Assembly (NCBI GenBank): GCA_031769625.1
Contig: JAUIMM010000699.1
Location: 992,001-1,056,000 of the forward strand
DNA from: Taudactylus pleione
Lineage: Eukaryota > Chordata > Amphibia > Anura > Myobatrachidae
Length of the DNA: 64,000 bases
Direction: 5' to 3'
The translations under genes were made by a program, and so were the position numbers. Under the pieces are notes generated by a model that saw only the letters and a program-made list of their open reading frames with translations, was not told the DNA's origin and made no database searches. Below, piece after piece: positions 39,337-53,219 of the stretch. Every line of letters starts with the position of its first letter. Position 1 is the stretch's first letter.

Positions 39337-42300
39337 TGGTTTTTCTCCCATGTTGCGTTTAAGAGAAAACAGCAATTGCTTGTTTTAGGCCAAAATGCAT
39401 TGAAAGCAATGGAAACAACAAAAGCGCATACTTTGTGATATCTCCTCTTGTAGCAAACACAGACAGCTCAAAATTTCACTGGATGTGTTGAAGACCAAGA
39501 CCCACAAATGTGATGTGAAATGGTTTTTCTCCCAAGTTGCGTTTAAGAGAAAACAGCAATTGCTCGTTTTAGGCCAAAATGCATTGAAAGCAATGGAAAC
39601 AACAAAAGCGCATACTTTGTGATATCTCCTCTAGTAGCAAACACAGACAGCTCAAAATTTCACTGGATGTGTTGAAGACCAAGAGCCACAAATATGATGT
39701 GAAATGGTTTTTCTCCCATGTTGCGTTTAAGAGAAAACAGCAAATGCACATTTTAGGCCAAAATGCATTGAAAGCAATGGAAGCAACAAAATTGCATACT
39801 TTGTGATATCTCCTCTTGTAGCAAACACAGACAGCTCAATATTTCACTGGATGTATTGAAGACCAAGTCCCACAAATGTGATGTGAAATGGTTTTTCTCC
39901 CATGTTGCGTTTAAGAGAAAACAGCAAATGCACGTTTTAGACCAAAATGCATTGAAAGCAATGGACATAACAAAAGTGCATACTTTGTGATATCTCCTCT
40001 TGTAGCAAACACAGACTGCTCAAAATTTCACTGGATGTGTTGAAGACCAAGAGCCACAAATATGATGTGAAATGGTTTTTCTCCCATGTTGCGTTTAAGA
40101 GAAAACAGCAAATGCACATTTTAGGCCAAAATGCATTGAAAGCAATGGAAGCAACAAAATTGCATACTTTGTGATATCTCCTCTTGTAGCAAACACAGAC
40201 AGCTCAAAATTTCACTGGATGTGTTGAAGACCAAGTCCCACAAATGTGATGTGAAATGGTTTTTCTCCCATGTTGCGTTTAAGAGAAAACAGCAATTGCT
40301 CGTTTTAGGCCAAAATGCATTGAAAGCAATGGAAACAACAAAAGCGCATACTTTGTGATATCTCCGCTTGTAGCAAACACAGACAGCTCAAAATTTCACT
40401 GGATGTGTTGAAGACCAAGACCCACAAATGTGATGTGAAATGGTTTTTCTCCCATGTTGCGTTTAAGAGAAAACAGCAATTGCTCATTTTAGGCCAAAAT
40501 GCATTGAAAGCAATGGAAATAACAAAAGCGCATACTTTGTGATATCTCCTCTTGTAGAAAACACAGACAGCTCAAAATTTCACTGGATGTGTTGAAGACC
40601 AAGACCCACAAATGTGATGTGAAATGGTTTTTCTCCCATGTTGCGTTTAAGAGAAAACAGCAATTGCTTGTTTTAGGCCAAAATGCATTGAAAGCAATGG
40701 AAACAACAAAAGCGCATACTTTGTGATATCTCCTCTTGTAGCAAACACAGACAGCTCAAAATTTCACTGGATGTGTTGAAGACCAAGACCCACAAACGTG
40801 ATGTGAAATGGTTTTTCTCCCAAGTTGCGTTTAAGAGAAAACAGCAATTGCTCGTTTTAGGCCAAAATGCATTGAAAGCAATGGAAACAACAAAAGCGCA
40901 TACTTTGTGATATCTCCTCTAGTAGCAAACACAGACAGCTCAAAATTTCACTGGATGTGTTGAAGACCAGGAGCCACAAATATGATGTGAAATGGTTTTT
41001 CTTCCATGTTGCGTTTAAGAGAAAACAGCAATTGCTCGTTTTAGGCCAAAATGCATTGAAAGCATTGGAAACAACAAAAGCGCATACTTTGTGATATCTC
41101 CTCTTGTAGCAAACACAGACAGCTCAAAATTTCACTGGATGTGTTGAAGACCAAGACCCACAAATCTGATGTGAAATGGTTTTTCTCCCATGTTGCGTTT
41201 AAGAGAAAACAGCAATTGCTCATTTTAGGCCAAAATGCATTGAAAGCAATGGAAGCAACAAAATTGCATACTTTGTGATATCTCCTCTTGTAGCAAACAC
41301 AGACAGCTCAAAATTTCAGTGGATAAGTTGAAGACCAAGAGCCACAAATATGATGTGAAATGGTTTTTCTCCCATGTTGCATTCAAGAGAAAACAGCAAT
41401 TGCTCGTTTTAGGCCAAAATGCATTGAAAGCAATGGAAACAACAAAAGCGCATACTTTTTGATATCTCCTCTTGTAGCAAACACAGACAGCTCAAAATTT
41501 CACTGGATGTGTTGAAGACCAAGGCCCACAAATGTGATGTGAAATGGTTTTTCTCCCATGTTGCGTTTAAGAGAAAACAGCAAATGCACGTTTTAAGCCA
41601 AAATGCATTGAAAGCAATGGAAGCAACAAAATTGCATACTTTGTGATATCTCCTCTTGTAGCAAACACAGACAGCTCAAAATTTCACTGGATGTGTTGAA
41701 GACCAAGACCCACAAATGTGATGTGAAATGGTTTTTCTCCCATGTTGCGTTTAAGAGAAAACAGCAATTGCTCGTTTTAGGCCAAAATGCATTGAAAGCA
41801 ATGGAAACAACGAAAGCGCATACTTTGTGATATCTCCGCTTGTAGCAAACACAGACAGCTCAAAATTTCAGTGGATGTGTTGAAGACCAAGACCCACAAA
41901 TGTGATGTGAAGTGGTTTTTCTCCCATGTTGCGTTCAAGAGAAAACAGCAAATGCACGTTTAAGGCATAAATGCATTGAAAGCAATGGAAGCAACAAAAT
42001 TGCATACTTTGTGATATCTCCTCTTGTAGCAAACACAGACAGCTCAAAATTTCACTGGATGTGTTGAAAACCAAGAGCCACAAATATGATGTGAAATGGT
42101 TTTTCTCCCCTGTTGCGTTTAAGAGAAAACAGCAATTGCTCGTTTTAGGCCAAAATACATTGAAAGCAATGGAAACAACAAAAGCGCATACTTTGTGATA
42201 TCTCCTCTTGTAGCAAACCCAGACAGCTCAAAATTTCACTGGATGTGTTGAAGACCAAGACCCACAGATGTGATGTGAAATGGTTTTTCTCCCATGTTGC

Positions 42301-43431
42301 GTTTAAGAGAAAACAGCAATTGCTCGTTTTAGGCCAAAATACATTGAAAGCAATGGAAACAACAAAAGCGCATACTTTGTGATATCTCCTCTTGTAGCAA
42401 ACCCAGACAGCTCAAAATTTCACTGGATGTGTTGAAGACCAAGACCCACAAATGTGATGTGAAGTGGTTTTTCTCCCATGTTGCGTTCAAGAGAAAACAG
42501 CAAATGCAAGTTTTAGGCCAAAATGCATTGAAAGCAATGGAAGCAACAAAATTGCATACTTTGTGATATCTCCTCTTGTAGCAAACCCAGACAGCTCAAA
42601 ATTTCATTGGATGTGTTGAAGACCAAGACCAACAAATGTGATGTGAAATGGTTTTTCTCCCATGTTGCGTTTAAGAGAAAACAGCAATTGCTCGTTTTAG
42701 GCCAAAATGCTTTGAAAGCAATGGAAACAACAAAAGCGCATACTTTGTGATATCTCCTCTAGTAGCAAACACAGACAGCTCAAAATTTCACTGGATGTGT
42801 TGAAGACAAAGACCAACAAATGTGATGTGAAATGGTTTTTCTTCCATGTTGCGTTTAAGAGAAAACAGCAATTGCTCGTTTTAGGCCAAAATGCATTGAA
42901 AGCAATGGATACAACAAAAGCGCATACTTTGTGATATCTCCTCTTGTAGCAAACACAGACAGCTCAAAATTTCACTGGATGTGTTGAAGACCAAGACCCA
43001 CAAATGTGATGTGAAATGGTTTTTCTCCCATGTTGCGTTTAAGAGAAAACAGCAAATGCACGTTTTGGACCAAAATGCATTGAAAGCAATGGAAGCAACA
43101 AAATTGCATACTTTGTGATATCTCCTCTTGTAGCAAACACAGACAGCTCAAAATTTCACTGGATGTGTTGAAGACCAAGACCCACAAATGTGATGTGAAA
43201 TGGTTTTTCTCCCATGTTGCGTTTAAGAGAAAACAGCAATTGCTCCTTTTAGGCCAAAATGCATTGAAAGCAATGGAAACAACAAAAGCGCATACTTTGT
43301 GATATCTCCTCTTGTAGCAAACACAGACAGCTCAAAATTTCAGTGGATGTGTTGAAGACCAAGACCCACAAATGTGATGTGAAATGGTTTTTCTCCCATG
43401 TTGCGTTTAAGAGAAAACAGCAATTGCTCAT

Positions 43432-43443
43432 TTTAGGCCTAAA
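43432..43443. other. Perfect 12-bp palindrome TTTAGGCCTAAA (variant monomer)
   Basis: In most monomers this site reads tttaggccaaaa, an imperfect dyad. Here the change of one base makes TTTAGGCCTAAA self-complementary. Further copies are at 45639-45650, 50976-50987, 55024-55035, 57048-57059 and 58704-58715. All except the one at 45639 are followed by gaaaataatgtatacaac, which adds the 8-bp palindrome TGTATACA. Confidence 0.93.
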
Positions 43444-44672
43444 TGCATTGAAAATAATGTATACAACAAAATTGCATACTTTGTGATATCTCCTCTTGTA
43501 GCAAACCCAGACAGCTCAAAATTTCACTGGATGTGTTGAAGACCAAGACCCACAAATGTGATGTGAAATGGTTTTTCTCCCATGTTGCGTTTAAGAGAAA
43601 ACAGCAAATGCACGTTTTAGACCAAAATGCATTGAAAGGAATGGAAGCAACAAAATTGCATACTTTGTGATATCTCCTCTGGTAGCAAACACAGACAGCT
43701 CAAAATTTCACTGGATGTGTTGAAGACCAAGACCCACAAATGTGATGTGAAATGGTTTTTCTCCCATGTTGCGTTTAAGAGAAAACAGCAATTGCTCATT
43801 TTAGGCCAAAATGCATTGAAAGCAATGGAAATAACAAAAGCGCATACTTTGTGATATCTGCTCTTGTAGCAAACACAGACAGTTCAAAATTTCACTGGAT
43901 GTGTTGAAGACCAAGGCCCACAAATGTGATGTGAAATGGTTTTTCTCCCATGTTGCATTTAAGAGAAAACAGCAAATGCACGTTTTAGGCCAAAATGCAT
44001 TGAAAGCAATGGAAGCAACAAATGTGCATACTTTGTGATATCTCCTCTGGTAGCAAACACAGACAGCTCAAAATTTCACTGGATGTGTTGAAGACCAAGA
44101 CCCACAAATGTGATGTGAAATGGTTTTTCTCCCATGTTGCGTTTAAGAGAAAACAGCAATTGCTCATTTTAGGCCAAAATGCATTGAAAGCAATGGAACC
44201 AACAAAAGCGCATACTTTGTGATATCTCCTCTTGTAGCAAACACAGACAGCTCAAAATTTCACTGGATGTGTTGAAGACCAAGACCCACAAATGTGATGT
44301 GAAATGGTTTTTCTCCCATGTTGCGTTTAAGAGAAAACAGCAATTGCTCGTTTTAGGCCAAAATGCATTGAAAGCAATGGAAACAACAAAAGCGCATACT
44401 TTGTGATATCTCCTCTTGTAGCAAACACAGACAGCTCAAAATTTCACTGGATGTGTTGAAGACCAAGACCAACAAATGTGATGTGAAATGGTTTTTCTCC
44501 CATGTTGCGTTTAAGAGAAAACAGCAATTGCTCGTTTTAGGCCAAAATGCATTGAAAGCAATGGATACAACAAAAGCGCATACTTTGTGATATCTCCTCT
44601 TGTAGCAAACACAGACAGCTCAAAATTTCAGTGGATGTGTTGAAGACCAAGACCCACAAATGTGATGTGAAA

Positions 44673-44855
44673 TGGTTTTCTCCCATGTTGCATTTAAGAG
44701 AAAACAGCAATTGCTCGTTTTAGGCCAAAATGCATTGAAAGCAATGGAAACAACAAAAGCGCATACTTTGTGATATCTCCTCTTGTAGCAAACACAGACA
44801 GCTCAAAATTTCACTGGATGTGTTGAAGACCAAGACCCACAAATGTGATGTGAAA
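44673..44855. repeat. 183-bp monomer (one-base deletion in the T tract)
   Basis: The T5 tract of ggtttttctccc is T4 here (ggttttctccc, near 44,676-44,680). The array phase moves by -1 and stays there until 49,941. Confidence 0.95.
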
Positions 44856-47800
44856 TGGTTTTTCTCCCATGTTGCGTTTAAGAGAAAACAGCAATTGCTC
44901 GTTTTAGGCCAAAATGCATTGAAAGCAATGGAAACAACGAAAGCGCATACTTTGTGTTATCTCCTCTTGTAGCAAGCACAGACAGCTCAAAATTTCACTG
45001 GATGTGTTGAAGACGAAGACCTACAAATGTGATGTGAAATGGTTTTTCTCCCATGTTGCGTTTAAGAGAAAACAGCAATTGCTCCTTTTAGGCCAAAATG
45101 CATTGAAAGCAATGGATACAACAAAATTGCATACTTTGTGATATCTCCTCTTGTAGCAAACACAGACAGCTCAAAATTGCACTGGATGTGTTGAAGACCA
45201 AGACCCACAAATGTGATGTGAAATGGTTTTTCTCCCATGTTGCGTTTAAGAGAAAACAGCAATTGCTCGTTTTAGGCCAAAATGCATTGAAAGCAATGGA
45301 AACAACGAAAGCGCATACTTTGTGTTATCTCCTCTTGTAGCAAGCACAGACAGCTCAAAATTTCACTGGATGTGTTGAAGACGAAGACCTACAAATGTGA
45401 TGTGAAATGGTTTTTCTCCCATGTTGCGTTTAAGAGAAAACAGCAATTGCTCCTTTTAGGCCAAAATGCATTGAAAGCAATGGAAACAACAAAAGCGCAT
45501 ACTTTGTGATATCTCCTCTTGTAGCAAACCCAGACAGCTCAAAATTTCAGTGGATGTGTTGAAGACCAAGACCCACAAATGTGATGTGAAATGGTTTTTC
45601 TCCCATGTTGCGTTTAAGAGAAAACAGCAATTGCTCATTTTAGGCCTAAATGCATTGAAAGGAATGGAAGCAACAAAATTGCATACTTTGTGATATCTCC
45701 TCTGGTAGCAAACACAGACAGCTCAAAATTTCACTGGATGTGTTGAAGACCAAGACCCACAAATGTGATGTGAAATGGTTTTTCTCCCATGTTGCGTTTA
45801 AGAGAAAACAGCAATTGCTCATTTTAGGCCAAAATGCATTGAAAGCAATGGAAATAACAAAAGCGCATACTTTGTGATATCTGCTCTTGTAGCAAACACA
45901 GACAGTTCAAAATTTCACTGGATGTGTTGAAGACCAAGGCCCACAAATGTGATGTGAAATGGTTTTTCTCCCATGTTGCATTTAAGAGAAAACAGCAAAT
46001 GCACGTTTTAGGCCAAAATGCATTGAAAGCAATGGAAGCAACAAATGTGCATACTTTGTGATATCTCCTCTGGTAGCAAACACAGACAGCTCAAAATTTC
46101 ACTGGATGTGTTGAAGACCAAGACCCACAAATGTGATGTGAAATGGTTTTTCTCCCATGTTGCGTTTAAGAGAAAACAGCAATTGCTCGTTTTAGGCCAA
46201 AATGCATTGAAAGCAATGGAAACAACAAAAGCGCATACTTTGTGATATCTCCTCTTGTAGCAAACACAGACAGCTCAAAATTTCACTGGATGTGTTGAAG
46301 ACCAAGACCAACAAATGTGATGTGAAATGGTTTTTCTCCCATGTTGCGTTTAAGAGAAAACAGCAATTGCTCGTTTTAGGCCAAAATGCATTGAAAGCAA
46401 TGGATACAACAAAAGCGCATACTTTGTGATATCTCCTCTTGTAGCAAACACAGACAGCTCAAAATTTCACTGGATGTGTTGAAGACCAAGACCCACAAAT
46501 GTGATGTGAAATGGTTTTTCTCCCATGTTGCGTTTAAGAGAAAACAGCAATTGCTCGTTTTAAGCCAAAATGCATTGAAAGCAATGGAAACAACAAAAGC
46601 GCATACTTTGTGATATCTCCTCTTGTAACAAACACAGACAGCTCAAAATTTCACTGGATGTGTTGAAGACCAAGACCAACAAATGTGATGTGAAATGGTT
46701 TTTCTCCCATGTTGCGTTTAAGAGAAAACAGCAATTGCTCGTTTTAGGCCAAAATGCATTGAAAGCAATGGATACAACAAAATTGCATACTTTGTGATAT
46801 CTCCTCTTGTAGCAAACACAGACAGCTCAAAATTTCACTGGATGTGTTGAAGACCAAGACCCACAAATGTGATGTGAAATGGTTTTTCTCCCATGTTGCG
46901 TTTAAGAGAAAACAGCAATTGCTCGTTTTAGGCCAAAATGCATTGAAAGCAATGGAAACAACGAAAGCGCATACTTTGTGTTATCTCCTCTTGTAGCAAG
47001 CACAGACAGCTCAAAATTTCACTGGATGTGTTGAAGACCAAGACCCACAAATGTGATGTGAAATGGTTTTTCTCCCATGTTGCGTTTAAGAGAAAACAGC
47101 AATTGCTCGTTTTAGGCCAAAATGCATTGAAAGCAATGGAAACAACGAAAGCGCATACTTTGTGTTATCTCCTCTTGTAGCAAGCACAGACAGCTCAAAA
47201 TTTCACTGGATGTGTTGAAGACCAAGACCTACAAATGTGATGTGAAATGGTTTTTCTCCCATGTTGCGTTTAAGAGAAAACAGCAATTGCTCATTTTAGG
47301 CCAAAATGCATTGAAAGCAATGGAAACAACAAAAGCGCATACTTTGTGATATCTCCTCCCTTAGCAAACACAGACAGCTCAAAATTTCACTGGATGTGTT
47401 GAAGACCAAGACCCACAAATGTGATGTGAAATGGTTTTTCTCCCATGTTGCGTTTAAGAGAAAACAGCAATTGCTCGTTTTAGGCCAAAATGCATTGAAA
47501 GCAATGGAAACAACAAAAGCGCATACTTTGTGATATCTCCTCTTGTAGCAAACACAGACAGCTCAAAATTTCACTGGATGTGTTGAAGACCAAGACCAAC
47601 AAATGTGATGTGAAATGGTTTTTCTCCCATGTTGCGTTTAAGAGAAAACAGCAATTGCTCGTTTTAGGCCAAAATGCATTGAAAGCAATGGATACAACAA
47701 AAGCGCATACTTTGTGATATCTCCTCTTGTAGCAAACACAGACAGCTCAAAATTTCACTGGATGTGTTGAAGACCAAGACCCACAAATGTGATGTGAAAT

Positions 47801-49823
47801 GGTTTTTCTCCCATGTTGCGTTTAAGAGAAAACAGCAATTGCTCATTTTAGGCCAAAATGCATTGAAAGCAATGGAAACAACAAAAGCGCATACTTTGTG
47901 ATATCTCCTCTTGTAGCAAACACAGACAGCTCAAAATTTCACTGGATGTGTTGAAGACCAAGACCCACAAATCTGATGTGAAATGGTTTTTCTCCCATGT
48001 TGCGTTTAAGAGAAAACAGCAATTGCTCATTTTAGGCCAAAATGCATTGAAAGCAATGGAAGCAACAAAATTGCATACTTTGTGATATCTCCTCTTGTAG
48101 CAAACACAGACAGCTCAAAATTTCACTGGATGTGTTGAAGACCAAGACCCACAAATGTGATGTGAAATGGTTTTTCTCCCATGTTGCGTTTAAGAGAAAA
48201 CAGCAATTGCTCGTTTTAGGCCAAAATGCATTGAAAGCAATGGAAACAACGAAAGCGCATACTTTGTGATATCTCCGCTTGTAGCAAACACAGACAGCTC
48301 AAAATTTCACTGGATGTGTTGAAGACCAAGACCCACAAATGTGATGTGAAGTGGTTTTTCTCCCATGTTGCGTTCAAGAGAAAACAGCAAATGCACGTTT
48401 AAGGCATAAATGCATTGAAAGCAATGGAAGCAACAAAATTGCATACTTTGTGATATCTCCTCTTGTAGCAAACCCAGACAGCTCAAAATTTCACTTTATG
48501 TGTTGAAGACCAAGACCAACAAATGTGATGTGAAATGGTTTTTCTCCCATGTTGCGTTTAAGAGAAAACAGCAATTGCTCGTTTTAGGCCAAAATGCATT
48601 GAAAGCAATGGAAACAACAAAAGCGCATACTTTGTGATATCTCCTCTTGTAGCAAACACAGACAGCTCAAAATTTCACTGGATGTGTTGAAGACCAAGAC
48701 CCACAAATGTGATGTGAAATGGTTTTTCTCCCATGTTGCGTTTAAGAGAAAACAGCAAATGCACGTTTTAGACCAAAATGCATTGAAAGCAATGGACATA
48801 ACAAAAGCGCATACTTTGTGATATCTCCTCTTGTAGCAAACACAGACTGCTCAAAATTTCACTGGATGTGTTGAAGACCAAGAGCCACAAATATGATGTG
48901 AAATGGTTTTTCTCCCATGTTGCGTTTAAGAGAAAACAGCAAATGCACATTTTAGGCCAAAATGCATTGAAAGCAATGGAAGCAACAAAATTGCATACTT
49001 TGTGATATCTCCTCTTGTAGCAAACACAGACAGCTCAAAATTTCACTGGATGTGTTGAAGACCAAGTCCCACAAATGTGATGTGAAATGGTTTTTCTCCC
49101 ATGTTGCGTTTAAGAGAAAACAGCAATTGCTCGTTTTAGGCCAAAATGCATTGAAAGCAATGGAAACAACAAAAGCGCATACTTTGTGATATCTCCGCTT
49201 GTAGCAAACACAGACAGCTCAAAATTTCACTGGATGTGTTGAAGACCAAGACCCACAAATGTGATGTGAAATGGTTTTTCTCCCATGTTGCGTTTAAGAG
49301 AAAACAGCAATTGCTCATTTTAGGCCAAAATGCATTGAAAGCAATGGAAATAACAAAAGCGCATACTTTGTGATATCTCCTCTTGTAGCAAACACAGACA
49401 GCTCAAAATTTCACTTGATGTGTTGAAAACCAAGAGCCACAAATATGATGTGAAATGGTTTTTCTCCCCTGTTGCGTTTAAGAGAAAACAGCAATTGCTC
49501 GTTTTAGGCCAAAATACATTGAAAGCAATGGAAACAACAAAAGCGCATACTTTGTGATATCTCCTCTTGTAGCAAACCCAGACAGCTCAAAATTTCACTG
49601 GATGTGTTGAAGACCAAGACCCACAAATGTGATGTGAAATGGTTTTTCTCCCATGTTGCGTTTAAGAGAAAACAGCAATTGCTCGTTTTAGGCCAAAATA
49701 CATTGAAAGCAATGGAAACAACAAAAGCGCATACTTTGTGATATCTCCTCTTGTAGCAAACCCAGACAGCTCAAAATTTCACTGGATGTGTTGAAGACCA
49801 AGACCCACAAATGTGATGTGAAG

Positions 49824-50008
49824 TGGTTTTTCTCCCATGTTGCGTTCAAGAGAAAACAGCAAATGCAAGTTTTAGGCCAAAATGCATTGAAAGCAATGGA
49901 AGCAACAAAATTGCATACTTTGTGATATCTCCTCTTGTAGCAAAACCCAGACAGCTCAAAATTTCATTGGATGTGTTGAAGACCAAGACCAACAAATGTG
50001 ATGTGAAA
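49824..50008. repeat. 185-bp monomer (one-base insertion)
   Basis: The usual tagcaaacccag reads tagcaaaacccag near 49,939-49,950, an extra A. This restores the array phase lost at 44,680. Confidence 0.95.
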
Positions 50009-51563
50009 TGGTTTTTCTCCCATGTTGCGTTTAAGAGAAAACAGCAACTGCTCGTTTTAGGCCAAAATGCTTTGAAAGCAATGGAAACAACAAAAGCGCA
50101 TACTTTGTGATATCTCCTCTAGTAGCAAACACAGACAGCTCAAAATTTCACTGGATGTGTTGAAGACCAAGACCAACAAATGTGATGTGAAATGGTTTTT
50201 CTTCCATGTTGCGTTTAAGAGAAAACAGCAATTGCTCGTTTTAGGCCAAAATGCATTGAAAGCAATGGATACAACAAAAGCGCATACTTTGTGATATCTC
50301 CTCTTGTAGCAAACACAGACAGCTCAAAATTTCACTGGATGTGTTGAAGACCAAGACCCACAAATGTGATGTGAAATGGTTTTTCTCCCATGTTGCGTTT
50401 AAGAGAAAACAGCAAATGCACGTTTTGGACCAAAATGCATTGAAAGCAATGGAAGCAACAAAATTGCATACTTTGTGATATCTCCTCTTGTAGCAAACAC
50501 AGACAGCTCAAAATTTCACTGGATGTGTTGAAGACCAACACCCACAAATGTGATGTGAAATGGTTTTTCTCCCATGTTGCATTTAAGAGAAAACAGCAAT
50601 TGCTCATTTTAGGCCAAAATGCATTGAAAGCAATGGAAGCAACAAAATTGCATACTTTGTGAAATCTCCTCTTGTAGCAAACACAGACAGCTCAAAAATT
50701 CACTGGATGTGTTGAAGACCAAGACCCACAAATGTGATGTGAAATGGTTTTTCTCCCATGTTGCGTTTAAGAGAAAACAGCAATTGCTCCTTTTAGGCCA
50801 AAATGCATTGAAAGCAATGGAAACAACAAAAGCGCATACTTTGTGATATCTCCTCTTGTAGCAAACACAGACAGCTCAAAATTTCAGTGGATGTGTTGAA
50901 GACCAAGACCCACAAATGTGATGTGAAATGGTTTTTCTCCCATGTTGCGTTTAAGAGAAAACAGCAATTGCTCATTTTAGGCCTAAATGCATTGAAAATA
51001 ATGTATACAACAAAATTGCATACTTTGTGATATCTCCTCTTGTAGCAAACCCAGACAGCTCAAAATTTCACTGGATGTGTTGAAGACCAAGACCCACAAA
51101 TGTGATGTGAAATGGTTTTTCTCCTATGTTGCGTTTAAGAGAAAACAGCAAATGCACGTTTTAGACCAAAATGCATTGAAAGGAATAGAAGCAACAAAAT
51201 TGCATACTTTGTGATATCTCCTCTGGTAGCAAACACAGACAGCTCAAAATTTCACTGGATGTGTTGAAGACCAAGACCCACAAATGTGATGTGAAATGGT
51301 TTTTCTCCCATGTTGCGTTTAAGAGAAAACAGCAATTGCTCATTTTAGGCCAAAATGCATTGAAAGCAATGGAAATAACAAAAGCGCATACTTTGTGATA
51401 TCTGCTCTTGTAGCAAACACAGACAGTTCAAAATTTCACTGGATGTGTTGAAGACCAAGGCCCACAAATGTGATGTGAAATGGTTTTTCTCCCATGTTGC
51501 ATTTAAGAGAAAACAGCAAATGCACGTTTTAGGCCAAAATGCATTGAAAGCAATGGAAGCAAC

Positions 51564-53219
51564 AAATGTGCATACTTTGTGATATCTCCTCTGGTAGCAA
51601 ACACAGACAGCTCAAAATTTCACTGGATGTGTTGAAGACCAAGACCCACAAATGTGATGTGAAATGGTTTTTCTCCCATGTTGCGTTTAAGAGAAAACAG
51701 CAATTGCTCATTTTAGGCCAAAATGCATTGAAAGCAATGGAAACAACAAAAGCGCATACTTTGTGATATCTCCTCTTGTAGCAAACACAGACAGCTCAAA
51801 ATTTCACTGGATGTGTTGAAGACCAAGACCCACAAATGTGATGTGAAATGGTTTTTCTCCCATGTTGCGTTTAAGAGAAAACAGGAATTGCTCGTTTTAG
51901 GCCAAAATGCATTGAAAGCAATGGAAACAACAAAAGTGCATACTTTGTGATATCTCCTCTTGTAGCAAACACAGACAGCTCAAAATTTCACTGGATGTGT
52001 TGAAGACCAAGACCAACAAATGTGATGTGAAATGGTTTTTCTCCCATGTTGCGTTTAAGAGAAAACAGCAATTGCTCGTTTTAGGCCAAAATGCATTGAA
52101 AGCAATGGATACAACAAAAGCGCATACTTTGTGATATCTCCTCTTGTAGCAAACACAGACAGCTCAAAATTTCACTGGATGTGTTGAAGACCAAGACCCA
52201 CAAATGTGATGTGAAATGGTTTTTCTCCCATGTTGCGTTTAAGAGAAAACAGCAATTGCTCGTTTTAGGCCAAAATATATTGAAAGCAATGGAAACAACA
52301 AAAGCGCATACTTTGTGATATCTCCTCTTGTAGCAAACACAGACAGCTCAAAATTTCACTGGATGTGTTGAAGACCAAGACCAACAAATGTGATGTGAAA
52401 TGGTTTTTCTCCCATGTTGCGTTTAAGAGAAAACAGCAATTGCTCGTTTTAGGCCAAAATGCATTGAAAGCAATGGATACAACAAAATTGCAAATTTTGT
52501 GATATCTCCTCTTGTAGCAAACACAGACAGCTCAAAATTTCACTGGATGTGTTGAAGACCAAGACCCACAAATGTGATGTGAAATGGTTTTTCTCCCATG
52601 TTGCGTTTAAGAGAAAACAGCAATTGCTCGTTTTAGGCCAAAATGCATTGAAAGCAATGGAAACAACGAAAGCGCATACTTTGTGTTATCTCCTCTTGTA
52701 GCAAGCACAGGCAGCTCAAAATTTCACTGGATGTGTTGAAGACCAAGACCTACAAATGTGATGTGAAATGGTTTTTCTCCCATGTTGCGTTTAAGAGAAA
52801 ACAGCAATTGCTCCTTTTAGGCCAAAATGCATTGAAAGCAATGGAAACAACAAAAGCGCATACTTTGTGATATCTCCTCTTGTAGCAAACACAGACAGCT
52901 CAAAATTTCACTGGATGTGTTGAAGACCAAGACCCACAAATGTGATGTGAAATGGTTTTTCTCCCATGTTGCGTTTAAGAGAAAACAGCAATTGCTCATT
53001 TTAGGCCAAAATGCATTGAAAGCAATGGAAATAACAAAAGCGCATACTTTGTGATATCTGCTCTTGTAGCAAACACAGACAGTTCAAAATTTCACTGGAT
53101 GTGTTGAAGACCAAGGCCCACAAATGTGATGTGAAATGGTTTTTCTCCCATGTTGCATTTAAGAGAAAACAGCAAATGCACGTTTTAGGCCAAAATGCAT
53201 TGAAAGCAATGGAAGCAAC
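51564..53219. repeat. Region 4 HOR unit 1 (9 monomers)
   Basis: 1,656 bp. Lacks the cattttgcg monomer and one ttgcaaattttg monomer, and also the aggcctaaatg and gaaaggaatgg pair that the 13-mer has. Confidence 0.85.

Larger units (their letters stand above)
36178..41225. repeat. Region 2 segment copy D (tandem duplicate of C)
   Basis: Matches copy C at an offset of 5,048 bp. Differences seen include aaagtgcat near 39,977 (aaagcgcat in C), gactcacaaatg near 37,210 (gacccacaaatg in C), and tagcaaaccc near 36,430 (tagcaaacac in C). The match ends near 41,240, where gaaataacaaaagcg is replaced by gaagcaacaaaattgc. Confidence 0.86.
41226..51560. repeat. Region 3: mosaic of duplicated blocks
   Basis: About 56 monomers with no single period. 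Blocks recognisable elsewhere are 41,226-42,042 (like 29,474-30,290), 42,060-44,200 (like 49,420-51,740, with one extra monomer in the later copy near 50,520-50,710) and 48,053-50,045 (like 29,862-31,850). The middle (44,670-48,050) is rich in the subtype with aacaacgaaagcg, ttgtgttatc and tagcaagcacag, and in gatacaacaaa monomers with accaacaaatg. Confidence 0.8.
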
